DNA from: Paraphysoderma sedebokerense
Taxonomy: Eukaryota > Blastocladiomycota > Physodermatomycetes > Physodermatales > Physodermataceae
Direction: 5' to 3'
NCBI GenBank assembly: GCA_025602915.1
Contig: JAHLJZ010000060.1
Span: 86,620 to 150,619 of the forward strand
Length of the DNA stretch: 64,000 nt
Numbering within the stretch: position 1 is the first letter of the stretch; every line of letters starts with the position of its first letter. The notes beneath the pieces were generated by a model that searched no databases, had not been told where the DNA came from, and worked only from the letters and a program-made list of their open reading frames with translations. Positions 23,999 to 35,192 of the stretch are shown piece after piece. The translations under genes were made by a program, and so were the position numbers.

Positions 23999-25241
23999 AT
24001 GCAGTTGTCAATTGCGGCTTTCTTGACCATCCAATTTGTTGCGTTTGCAGCGGCCGTGCCAAAACTTGCAGGTGCCCCGCCTACTGTACCTGACAACTGT
24101 TTAGTACAATCCGCTAGTGATCAGTTCGACTCTTTTGATACCCAGAAGTGGTCTTTGGCCAACGAATTAGATGGAGGTGGCAATTGGTGGGTTCTTAGTA
24201 AATACTATCAGAAACTGAATAAGTGACTAATATTTCTTGGATAACAGGGAGTTTCAGTGGTACTCTGACAGCAGTAACAACACATTTGTGAAAGACGGGA
24301 AATTGCATATTCTACCAACCTTGACTGCTGATCACTTGGGTGAAGCAGCGGTGGTGGGAAATACTCCGGAAGGAAGATATGTTTTAACTATTCCGGCTGG
24401 AAAATGCACCGGGCGGTATGTATATGGTACTTTAAAACATGGCATTTTGCGCATATCTCTGATGACCACCTTTTAGCCCTGAATTCTATGGCTGTGAACG
24501 CACGCGACAAGAGGAGGATACATCATCAATCCCATCATGAGTGGGAAATTGATGTCCCGATTCACTCTTAAACCAGGCGTTCGTGTCGAGGTAAAAGCCA
24601 AGATTCCCCAGGGTGACTGGATTTGGCCCGCGATTTGGTTGCTACCAAGATATAAAGTTTATGGTGAATGGCCTCTCAGTGGTGAAATTGATATCATGGA
24701 GTCTAGAGGAAACATGAATGCTCCCAATGGGGCCAATACCGTCGGTAGTACACTTCACTGGGGACTCAGCTACAAAGAAAATCGATACCCGATGACGCAT
24801 GCAACGATTCAGAAGCCTCAAGGCACTTTCGCCGACGACTTCCATACATACACCGTCGACTGGACATCCAAAGGTATCACTATGTATACCGATGGTCAAG
24901 TGGTATTTACTATCGATTTTAGCAAAATCGGGGGCTTTTGGAAATATGGTGAATTCAAAACTGGTACCAACCCTTGGGGTGACTCTTTATCTGCACCATT
25001 TGATAGAGAGTTCTTCTTGATTATGAATGTAGCAGTAGGAGGTACTGGTGCCTACTTCAGAGACGATATGCCAGGGAAGCCATGGAAAAATTATGATAAC
25101 AATGCCATGGGCAACTTCTGGGCTGCCAAGAATCAATGGTTACCAACTTGGCCATCTGGTGGGTCCATTAATAAGAGAGCCATGATAGTAGACCATGTGA
25201 AGACAGTAAAAATAGATGATAACGGGATGCCTATTTGTTAA
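23999..25241 (+). pseudogene. GH16 glucan-active enzyme, copy 3, single-base frameshift
   Basis: Same family and exon layout as the copies at 6129 and 21745: 23999-24186, 24248-24415 and 24477-25241. A signal peptide opens exon 1 (MQLSIAAFLTIQFVAFAAA). Exon 2 is intact, lacking the 8-bp duplication of copy 1. In exon 3 the frame from RPEFYGCERTRQE runs into TGA at 24538-24540 because one base is missing relative to copy 2. The downstream frame (ATG at 24537, overlapping that stop as ATGA) stays open for 234 codons and carries GEIDIMES. An in-frame rescue is possible if splicing used an AG at 24510-24511 instead of 24475-24476, at the cost of about 11 conserved residues. I therefore call it a probable pseudogene but flag alternatives. 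Confidence 0.65.
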
Positions 25242-25552
25242 TATATGATATCATACAATATATAGTACCTCTAGAATTGTCTATCATTTAAAATAAATTG
25301 TTACATTTCGTCAATATCAGCAGTATCATTACATTCATCAAACTGATTCCATGTAATGCAGAAATAATTCTGCAGCGAGGGAATAGACCTTTTTCTTTTT
25401 CTTTGGCCGTTTATTTGGGATCACGACGAATTGGTCAAGTCCGGAACCCGGGCCCACTTCACGTCTTGTCGAAGTGTAGGTCTTTTTCGTGAAAATTCGC
25501 TGCCTGATTCGAAATAATTTCATTTTTAGGCTGATACAATATTTCCAGACAT

Positions 25553-26595
25553 TCAGTAGGGTTTCCACGGCGGCGGCGTATCATGTTTTCCCTTTTTATC
25601 TGAAAACGAGTTCGTTGAACTCATACTCCCTTGGTCTGCAATATTGAGCAATCCTGATACAGAAGGGAGAACAACAGTGCTTTCATCATGGTCGAGATTT
25701 GTCGAGGAGCAACATTGGGTATCGAACGTATTGCTTGTTGTGAGGATATGATCTTGTACCGAAAATTAAAAATTCATTACTTTGCATTCAAAATGTAGAT
25801 AGATTGATATCAACTTACCGAAAGATGACGACTCGAGTGAACTTGCATATATTTGTGACATGATCTGCATATCCTTATTTTGTCGAAGTCGCTTATAATA
25901 TCTAGGCGGTATATTAATTAAACCACCGGGAGGTGGGTTGAGGTAGCCATTCTTAACATCTGAGGCAAAGTAGTATGCCACCAAATGAAATTTACGTCTC
26001 TCTTTGGTTTCAAATGATATGACTTTCTTATTGAGGGGCTCCGGGGGGGCTGAATTCGATGACGTTGAATGTTGACTTACTGAATTGTCTGTCGCTTCGA
26101 TATAACCGACAAAATCACCGATGTTTTTTGAATTTGACCACTCTAAAAAGACAAGGATGTAAATATTTCAATTTTTTCTCTATAAAACAGAACATTGATA
26201 TTAAAACACTAACTCCTATCGTCTGTCCATCTAATTATCCCTGCCTCGTCCTGGTCCCAAACGTAGACCGAACCTATACTCAATTTCAGCGTGAGCAAGT
26301 GATGATATGGCACCATTGATACATCCAACGCAACTACCTGAGCGAATACGTTTCTTTTCCTGCGTGCCGGGTCTCTGTTTTACCCGTGGATAGAAACCAG
26401 TTCGAGCAGCTTTAGAGGAATGAGATAAAGTGGGTACATTCGCAGATGGGGAAGCATATATTTACGTTATTCGAAGAATCTCAAAAAATTAATACTATCT
26501 AGTAAGATCTCAAGCGCTTTATATATCATCTTACCTTCCACTATTATCAATGCCTCCTTTGTGTTATTGACGGACCCAAAATATGTTTCTTTCAT
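25553..26595 (-). CDS. WOPR (Gti1/Pac2) transcription regulator A
   Basis: WOPR-domain DNA-binding protein, the fungal family of Wor1, Ryp1 and Gti1/Pac2. Exons (minus) are 26595-26535, 26409-26338, 26273-26214, 26142-25819 and 25752-25553, giving 238 residues. The order is METYFG-like start (MKETYFGSVNN), EAARTGFYPRV, IRSGSVYVWDQDEAG, RWTDDRKWSNSKNIGDFVGY, then the second half KKVISFETKERRKFHLVAYYFASDV. The C-terminus carries LPSVSGLLNIADQG (about 25629-25672), a motif shared with three paralogues here. Exons of 61, 72 and 60 nt match those of regulators B (64/72/60), C and D. It is convergent with GH16 copy 3. Confidence 0.85.
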
Positions 26596-27764
26596 TTATA
26601 TCGGGAAGTACAACGAAAGAGACTCTCCTATTGTTTGCGTGTTGAGAATGCACTCTGACTGTTTAATAAAGACTCAATGCGGAAGGACAACTGATATTAA
26701 AAAGTCAATTACCATCAGTTTCAGAAGGGAGACTCTATTTTTCTTTGTTCAGGTGTCTTTAAGTTTAGAATGATAGCCGAGTATCTGGTAACAGGGGCAT
26801 TTAATCGTTGTTAGTCGACCCGTTCGTCGTGAGAGTTCAACACCGGCTATCAAAGAGTAGGAATACAAGCCAATATACTGTTCGCTTCCGGAAAGCTGCA
26901 AATTCTTTGGATAGAGTTGAGAAGAAATCTGGATCTCTGTTCTGAATTGATGTAAGCACCAGAATTTTTACAAAGCGCAACTAGAAGTTCCCGTCACCAG
27001 TTGATTGGTCAAAAGGGCGCCGCTTTCAGCTCGGCAATCAGCGTGGACTGCAATTAGCTGTCGACAACGTTCGCCTATTCTGTCGCTTGATTCAAAACTG
27101 ACTTTGAAAGAAGCAACAATTCAGTGTTGCTTCTTGGTGCGCAATTGCTGTACCCGTAAGAAAACTGCGGGCATTGCCAGAAGAATCCATCATGAATTCA
27201 AATCAACGGTTGTTGATGAGTCTGCAACGCGCGGTGCCGCATTCCTTTGCATCATCGTGATACCTATTCGAATACCTGGTAATGGATTCTTCCTTTATAC
27301 TTCAGCAAATGATGAAACGTGAATATGATGTGCATATTGTGGAGTTTCGGAGTTGTAGGAGTTGCCGGATGAAGTAATTTAGCCAGATGAGGTAATTTCG
27401 AGAAATGATTCAAAATATTCATTCCATATTTTTAAACGCAGAGCGTAGGATTTTACGCATACTCAAAATATTAGTAGATACTCTTAAATAATTTCGCTAT
27501 CATCCATGATCCTTCATGAAAACCAGAAGCCTCTTCTTCAGTTCTCTTATTGCCGACATATTTTCTCAACTCTAATGTTCTATGATAATATGAGATAGAC
27601 AATTGTAGATAGCTTTATAATTCCTGTATATGGATACACGATCATCTTTATAATCTAAGCTTTCGGTCGACATTCCCCAGCTGAACATCCTCCTCGTAGC
27701 TTCGCCAGTTGTGTTTAAATAGGGCCACAATGAAGTATTCCTTGGTGTAGTTTCATTTATAAAA
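26596..27764. other. Intergenic between WOPR A and B
   Basis: About 1.17 kb. No coding family or repeat recognised. The open frame at 27005-27322 lacks support. Confidence 0.45.
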
Positions 27765-28822
27765 TTATCTGCGATGATACCAAAACGAATCAGGTGATTG
27801 GGATGGAGACGATAAATGGACTTTGGGATTTCCTTTATCTGCCACATCAAAAAGAGTCGAGACAGATGGAAGACCTGGTGAAATTTCTTCACGAAGGTCA
27901 TTTGATGGGCGGCGCATATGAGATTCCGTCAAATTTAAATTAAACTGATTTGTGCCAAAGCTCTTGATAGAATTTAAATCAGCGCCTAAGTTAACGGTGT
28001 GTTATAATTTAAAATATGAGCAGTATCGTTTCTATAGAATATCTGACAAACCGTTTGAAGCACTATCGAAGGTTTTAGAATAAATATGCGTCATAGCTTG
28101 AACATCTCTATTTTGTCGTAGTCGACGATAATATCCCGTTTCAACTTGCACCAGTGAAGGGTTTGGCGGCATCAAGACACCGTTATCCAAATCCGTTATG
28201 CTATAGTAAGCTGCCAAATGATATCTCCGGCCATCTGATGTCTCAAAAGACATTACTTTTTTGTGTAGAGGTTCTCGTGTATTGTATGATGGTGGTTGCA
28301 TCCTACTGTTGTCTACCATTTCAACGTAGCCAACAAAGTCCCCCATAGTCCGGGAACTGGACCACTCTAAACATGCGTCAGTAAAAGAGTCCATTAGTAA
28401 GGCTACCGATCATATTCGACTGGGGAATAAATTAAATAACTTACTGCGGTTATCTGTCCACCTTCTAATTCCAGACTCTTCTTCATCCCATACGTATACA
28501 GATCCTTTTTGATTGTATAGTTTTAGTGCCTTTGCGTTCGCGAAACTTAAACGACGCATATAACATGCACTCACCTGACCGGATAAAATCTTTTTCTTTG
28601 CTACCAGGCCGTTGTTTTATTCTCGGAAGTAAACCCGTACGAGCAGCTTTTGTTTAGGAATGTTGCGGCAAGAATGTTAGCATTTATAAAGAGAAATAAT
28701 TTTGTCCACAAGTTCGTCGACCCGTAAACCGAGAATTTAGAAAGTAGTATATAAATACCTTCAATTACAAGCAAAGCATCTCTCATATTATTGACTGACC
28801 CAAAATGTGTTTCCTGCATCAC
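27765..28822 (-). CDS. WOPR (Gti1/Pac2) transcription regulator B
   Basis: Second of three tandem minus-strand WOPR genes. Exons are 28822-28759, 28646-28575, 28504-28445, 28366-28052 and 27985-27765, giving 243 residues. A second ATG at 28819 aligns better with paralogue starts (MQETHFGSVNN) and may be the true one. WOPR signatures are AARTGLLPRIKQRPG, IRSGSVYVWDEEESG, RWTDNR, WSSSRTMGDFVGYVE and KKVMSFETSDGRRYHLAAYY. The last exon ends with LPSVSTLFDVADKG and a YHRR terminus, paralleling FIRR in regulator D. If the last intron (donor GTTTGT) is retained, the frame stops at 28032. Expected nuclear DNA binding is known for the family, not shown here. Confidence 0.83.
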
Positions 28823-30172
28823 TAGAAATACAGATTTCTATTGTTTTGTCTCTTCAGGTTTTTTTTTTGTTTTTCGTTGGTTGTTTCGTTTTCACAATTT
28901 TAATATTTTAATTCGAGGCTCAATTTCATTGACCGAAGAGCGGGGCAACCAAACATGAATTATAATATGGTTCTGTTCTTAGTGGTCGATTCTAAAATTT
29001 GTGAATTCTATGTGAGACCAAAACGTAAACCAGTATACTTATTTAATTTCTGTTTTGATACAAGTCTGATCGTCGGCGCCTCAACTAAACGTCAAATCTT
29101 TTGCTAGACATTAGTAATGTCGGTACCGAAGATTATGGATCAATGGTCAATCAATCACAGAAATAAATTCGCATTTAGTTCGATTATTCGCCTTCATTGC
29201 CCAATCCTGCGCCATCCGACGGTTTAATTCAGTTTGGAGAAATAAGTAAAACTAACTAACAGACCTACTGTACACAGAGATATATTGCTGTCGATAAGCG
29301 ATTTCTGGATTTTGGGTGATACTAGCAGTATATGAAAATTGCTTTGATAATGTTTGGATACAGAAATCGCTACTTGTGTTAACGGAAAATGCATCAGGCG
29401 AGAAACGGAGATGCAACTACTGATGCAGCAGTTTGTTGCTCGTTTCTCCCACATTGATCAATTAATTACATCGACTTGCTTCAATTTCAGATCAATTTTA
29501 ATTCCATTGTTCCCACATTCCGCAACGAAAGGCAGGAACAAAGGAAACAAACGCGTGCTCATGATTTCGATGTGAAATAAATTCTGACACGGGCTGTTAA
29601 GGCGGGACTGGTGACACAACGAAAAGCTTGTTGAGAGTCAAACTCTCCGGAAAAATTACTTTCGAAATGGAACGAAATTAACCATAGCTGCAGCCCGCAT
29701 TTGCCGCATTCTTTTTGCCTAAGTGATGCCGTCATGTGCGATTTGTATTATTTTTAAACGCAAACCACTTAATTGACCGATGCGTTCTAAGTTTAGTTTC
29801 ATTGCCGTCTGAAAATGTTCAGGACAGAAGTTTCAGTGCTGTGTCTATTATTAGATGCTAAACAGTCTTTGTAAGTTGTGTAACTTCGTAGGTCGTGAAA
29901 CATTCCAACATCTGTGTTTCATGTAATGGAAAGAAATGATGTCGAGCAGCATGGATAGGATTGAAACAGATAAAATTCTATTAATCAATAAGATTTCATT
30001 CTAACTTGAAATCAGAAATATGATACAGTTATGATTGAATACAACTACTGCATTTCTCATAATAAGATAACTTGAGTGTTCACATAATAAAATCTAAATG
30101 CATACTCTACTTATGTACAAACGTTGAAGTGATACTTTTTCGATATCTGTTGGTGTTTCGTCCTAAACGAGT
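28823..30172. other. Intergenic between WOPR B and C
   Basis: About 1.35 kb of AT-rich DNA with homopolymer T runs near 28860. No gene or ordered repeat identified. Confidence 0.45.
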
Positions 30173-31294
30173 TTATACAAAGGACGGAAAACTATATGGA
30201 CTAGAAGATCTGGAACGGGACCGTTGCAAACTATAAACGTTCGACGATCTATAGCTGCCTTTATCAGCTATTTCGAACAAGGTTGAAATTGATGGGAGTA
30301 CGTATTTGGGTGAACTGACAGGACTTCCTAACAAAAATGAAGTGTCGGAATGTGATGAATTGGAACGCTTTCGGTAATCAGAATTTGCAGGTAACGATTC
30401 AGGTGATAAGGGAACTATTTACGAGAAGGTGTTAGAAATGATGATTCTTTGATAGATTGACAGAAAAAAAGACTAGACTATTTACCATTTTCTTCTACGA
30501 CAGTTTTGTTCCAGAAATCTGCAGGAATATTAACTACATCCGAGTTTTTCTTTGAATAATAGTTCTGAGGCGGTGAAACTTTTTTTAACAGATTTCCTCG
30601 ATTATATTCGACCTCCCACGTCCGTAAATCTTTTATATTTTTATCTGCAACATCCTTAGGGGTGTAATAGGCAACCAGATGAAATTTTCGATTATCTTTG
30701 GTGACAAACGATATCACTTTTTTATGCAGTCTATCCCACACGGCTTTGTGGACATTCTCGGGCGATATCTCGACGTAAACTGTAAAATCACCAACCGCCT
30801 TGGAAGATGACCACTCTACAGATAAATACAAAGTTAATACTCTGCCGTTGAAGCGTTATCTCTTACTGCTGCCAGTTGAACAACTGACTAGCAGAGTACA
30901 GAAATGGGAGTGAAACTTACTCTTGCCGTCGGTCCAACGTAAAATACCAGCCTCTATTTCATCCCAGACAAATATGACACCTGTTGAAAAGAAAATAAAT
31001 TGAATATAAGTATATTGATGTAATAATTAATGTAAGCGGAATAGTGCATGGTTAAGTACCTGAACGCAGAATGGCGTGGACGCTGGCATTGACTCTTCCT
31101 TGAACTCTTGGCAATATGTTTAATCTGGCGGCTGTTAATTCAGTGATAAAAGAGATAAATGTCGTCGATAAGTAATTTGTCAAAGTAATGAGACAAGGCA
31201 GCATCTAACAGGGCGGAGACTTTCGCTACATACCTTCTACCAGTATCAATGCTTCTTCAATTGACTCAATGTTTCCAAACCAAGTTTCTCTCAT
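30173..31294 (-). CDS. WOPR (Gti1/Pac2) transcription regulator C
   Basis: Third tandem minus-strand WOPR gene. Exons are 31294-31234, 31131-31060, 30980-30921, 30815-30486 and 30414-30173, giving 254 residues. It begins MRETWFGNIESIEEALILVE, continues AARLNILPRVQGRV, ILRSGVIFVWDEIEAG, RWTDGK, WSSSKAVGDFTVYVE and KKVISFVTKDNRKFHLVAYYTPKDV, and ends with LPSISTLFEIADKG and an Arg/Ser-rich tail. It is the most divergent in its central loop (30500-30640), where a Lys/Asn-rich insertion replaces the PPGGL-type segment of A. Exons 1-3 are exactly 61, 72 and 60 nt as in A and D. The extra frame stop right after the last donor shows the final intron must be removed to reach the conserved tail. Confidence 0.84.
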
Positions 31295-33283
31295 TTTGTC
31301 TTGAATATATTTCGGTTCTTAAGGTTGAAATTTCGAAAGGTAGGTTGCTAATTGGAATGTATCTGAAGGTGTTGGAGACGGGAAGCGGGAGAGGTTTTAA
31401 ATGTAGCGATGTTCGATAAATGATTGCTATTGATGATGATGATGATAGTGGAACCTCAGACCGAATAGCGACAATAAATTAATTCCACACAAGCTGTAAT
31501 GACTTTCAACACTATAACACTCTAAAGCTGAATGTTGAGCGACCTTCGTACTCTATTTATTTCACCGCAATTTTTTTCCATGTCTTACTTAAAATCGATT
31601 ATCCTGTCGGAAGCACAAGATCCGCTTTTTAGACAACAATCAAAATCAAGCCCATTCACGCGTGAAGCAAGGGTTAATTTTTGCGTTCGGTTGAATTAGC
31701 TCCGGCATCAGGGAATACAGATATTTACAATCGTAACAATGAATTTAAGCTTAGACAATAATGCGGCCGCAATTCATAGAAACGTCGATTTATTATTGCT
31801 CCGGTGTGTGAATGATGTGTAACAATGTTTGGGCACATCGTGGAGTGGGCTTCAAGCTACTTTGGTTATTCTAAATGGAGTCTCTTGTGGTACAGAGAAT
31901 TAAAGACAAGAACCATCCTACTTGGCGATTGTCAGTTTTTAATGACCCGCTATTGTGTAACATCATGATGGAATGCATTTCCGTAACTATAATAAAATAG
32001 CCCATCAGCAACAATCAGGACGGACAACAGTATGGCACATTCTGGTAAGTTTGTGTGTCTGATTAGTTTCAACTTAAAATCTACCGGGGTCAAAAGAAGG
32101 TTCATCCGTTCGGCGAAATGAGATTTTCCATAGTGTGGGTGCAGTGCTTATCACATTACATCAACCGGGGAAGTAATTTCTAACTTGGCATACTGTAGTG
32201 TGCTCTTCGTCGCTGCTGGCATAGCTGAAGCACTAAAAATAGAAAAAGAAATTCAAAATAGATTTCAGGAACATGGCTGTTCCTTGGCACACGCATACAA
32301 GCTCTCCACTATAATTAGCACAAGAGCTTTAAAACCGACAAATACGCTTAGAGTAGTCCTAGAATGTCATTAATTTTTATTTCTATTTTGATTTTTAAAA
32401 GCCGAAACTTGTGGCTGTTGATTTAAGTGACAAATTGTAATGGACGCCCCTATCGCTGGCAATAGACTTATTTTAACCTATGTTCTTCATCATTAAAGCC
32501 ACTATTCAAGTCATATGATGGTTCCTGTCAATTAAGATTTCAGAGAAAGTATATTAAAATCGTCCTTTGAGCCAAAATGCATCAAGCTCGAATGATCATG
32601 AGGCGAAGCGGTTTTCTCAGAGTCAATTACGATTCCAGGAACAGTTCCTTAAAACTGTCTTTTCCAGCCAAATTGGATCAAGCTTAGATGATCATGAGAC
32701 GAAGCGGTCTTTTCAGTGCTAGAAAGACTTTTTTAGGCCATATGCAAATGGCGTAGCTAATGTAGCAGTATCGAGCGGTTCTCAGGAAACATTGTGGAAG
32801 ATGAAGTAGTTGCCAGAATAGTAATGGATTAAAATTATTCTACATTGCCCTCACATATGTCGCCATTAAGTTGAGTGAGAATTGGATTTACGAAATCGAG
32901 TGCGGAGTGCAATCAGTCAGTACTAATTATAAAAATGCGATCCAAGCTGATTCCTGATCAACAGGATTTCTGAAAAAATATATTGATAACACTATACTAT
33001 GTCATATTGATAATGGGATTATTATAATATCAAGTGCAGTAATTACAAAGTAAAAATCAAACAATATGTTATCAAATGAAGTAACAGCGACAGAGACTTT
33101 GCCCCGATTAATATGATGAATTTTAAATAACTGACGAATGGAAGTAAAGAAGGTATCAAAGCGACTAAATAGATACTTTAAAATGTCGGAAAGACTTGAC
33201 AGTGTTCCTCGTTATTGCTAGTGGAAACTTGGCGGTAACAAACAATGAGAACATATCATATGTCACACTTGTTATACGAATGT
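31295..33283. other. Intergenic with a possible small spliced gene and a direct repeat
   Basis: About 2 kb. ATGGCACATTCTG followed by GTAAGT at 32032-32050 looks like a short first exon. A later frame at 32207-32373 (VLFVAAGIAEALKIEKEIQNR) is protein-like, but I could not join the two in phase without an implausible 26-nt intron, so no CDS is called. Two diverged copies of a repeat of about 65 bp lie at 32556-32715. Confidence 0.4.
32556..32715. repeat. Two-copy imperfect direct repeat
   Basis: Units at about 32556-32620 and 32651-32715, 95 bp apart start to start. Both contain AGCCAAA, then ATCAAGCT, GATGATCATGAG-type and CGAAGCGG segments and end TTTTCTCAG or TCTTTTCAG. Mismatches are scattered, so the duplication is not recent. 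Confidence 0.65.
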
Positions 33284-34306
33284 TCAGTTCTCTTCGGTAA
33301 TGTCGGAGACTTTTTCGGTTTGCTCGACTTTGCGGTTGCGTAAGTTTGAGCCGCAGTTCTCATCCACGCCATTGACAGTGTTTCCGTTGAATGAGTTCAT
33401 TAACTCCTCTTCATCAGATCCAACGGGCGCATAGTGAATGGTGCCCTCTTCGTTATGGGGTTCTGGTTTTGATTGTTTGATTGTGGTACTTGCTCCATTG
33501 ACAGGTGAGGAGTCCAATTCATCGTCGTCACTGTCATCCATTTCCCAGACGATGGCATTTCCTTCATCGTCTACAACTTCGAATTTTTCGACTTGAGTTG
33601 TCTTCTTTTTGAGTCCTTGGATTTTGAATCCAAGCTTACTTGTTACCATATCAGCATAGACTTCAGGTTCAGAGAGGAAATTGTCGACAGTTGATTCGAC
33701 GAGGAGGAAGAGTCTGGTTGAGAGCGCAGATGCCTTGGAGTATCGGGAGAGCACAAGAGAAGCAGCTGTTAAAGCGGCGGTGGTGAGAAGTGACAAAAAG
33801 AGGAAAAGCGCTGTGGATGGAATGGAATCAGACAAAAAAGATGCGAGTTAGTTCAACTCGGATTGACGAGTTTGTATTAATGAGAAGGAAATAAGACAAT
33901 GATATGTTCTCTCGACAAGAATAATACTCTCATACTACCCCAGTATCATTATCACAAGTCGAATTTCCCGAAGAGGCAAAAGTGACCGAAATCAGGCGTA
34001 CTTACAGCTTCCCAAGATCCAAAAGACGCTAAAAGTGACTGCAGCGATTAAGCCGACGACAACCGAGATGACTGTGCTGCAGACGGATGCAATGACGAAT
34101 ACGGCGAGGGGGACGGATGAGAGGACGAGGAAGCGACGAAAGAACGGTTTGAATGGTTGAAGAAATTGATATTGGGAGGCCAATGATGCAAAGAGGGAGG
34201 TTGAGTGGTTCAGATATGATTTGTAGAGGGAGGAGACGGAGGACGAGAGGATGGAGAGGGCAGGGCCGATGGAAGGGTTTGTCGTGAATGCGATGAGAGA
34301 ATTCAT
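33284..34306 (-). CDS. Promethin/LDAF1-like membrane hairpin protein
   Basis: Two exons (34306-34006 and 33810-33284), 275 residues. Residues about 45-140 form a run of hydrophobic segments: FRRFLVLSSVPLAVFVIA, VISVVVGLIAAVTFSVFWIL, then LFLFLSLLTTAALTAASLVL after the splice. This arrangement, with Pro-bearing first helix and Gly-rich second, resembles the promethin family (animal LDAF1, yeast Ldo proteins), which assembles lipid droplets with seipin at the ER. The C-terminal half is acidic and hydrophilic (WEMDDSDDDELDSS; GSDEEELMNSF). I infer the family from topology and partial resemblance only. A generic membrane protein is possible. Confidence 0.5.
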
Positions 34307-35192
34307 TTTTCTTCAATCTTTATATCTTTTTGTATCTTTTTTGTATTAATATTTCCGAGGTCGGAGTTGGAAATTCGGGCCGGCCGAAATTGAAAATTTG
34401 TCGTAACGGGTGAACGGACTTGTCGTAACGGTGAACGAGAAATCGTGCCTGTGAACGGAACCAAGCGCCAAAGGGAATTTGGATAGCAATATGATTGAAA
34501 TTAAAAGTCGCAAAGATTTTATATATGAAACGACAATGCAGAGTTTGGCTGGTTTATATGCCGGGCCCTGAAAAAATAGCACACACATCTTTGTCATCCA
34601 GAGACCTTGTATCATCCACCTTGGAAGCCTCCTTGTGCGACTGTCAATTGCCTTGGAAAGTGGAACCGAAATCCGCCCAGTACAATGGCTTAGGATGCGA
34701 TGCCAGCTAATAGACAGTGCTGTGTGATGTTGATTATGTGCGAAGATGGCAAGAGAGGATCAATATTGCATATATAATGATTTTTACTGTCATTTGCCCT
34801 GTATCTCATGCATTCCGGGACTGAAGAACAGCGTAAGATAAGGCCAAGCTACCGAGTAGATCAAAGTTTGGCATCATGAGATCCATATAATTATGAATAT
34901 AACTTGAATAAAGAAATTAAATATAATGAAAGAAGAATGATGATATAATTTTTCCCCATTGTCACTAAATTTAGCCCTCTGCCGAAAACCACGCTTGCAC
35001 TGTGCTTTTGTCCTAGCGGACCCGAACCACCGAGAAATGCCCAAGGTGTAGCAGAAAAAAAAAATTACATGGAATGAAAGCGACAGATCAATGAGTTATT
35101 CAATTGGTAAAGAAGAAAGCCGCTCATTGCACACCCAAATGTCGACATAATTCAGCCTTTCAACACCAGAAAAGCGATTTGGACTCTTCAAA
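34307..35192. other. Intergenic, divergent promoters
   Basis: About 890 bp between the promethin-like gene and ATG13. It holds a two-unit tandem repeat at 34397-34440 and no other gene. Confidence 0.5.
34397..34440. repeat. Short tandem repeat upstream of promethin-like gene
   Basis: Two 22-nt units, each with TTGTCGTAACGG followed by TGAACG, 91 bp or more upstream of the ATG at 34306 on the minus strand. A third partial TGAACGGA lies near 34454. It could be a paired regulatory site. Confidence 0.5.

Noticed and set aside
27005-27322. 105-codon open frame between WOPR A and B
   Set aside because: No known motif, Cys/Arg-rich random-looking composition and no promoter or splice support.
28032-28052. 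WOPR B ending at the stop just after its WOPR domain
   Set aside because: A downstream exon reached by a phase-correct intron carries the same LPSVSTLF tail found in A, C and D, so the longer model is preferred.
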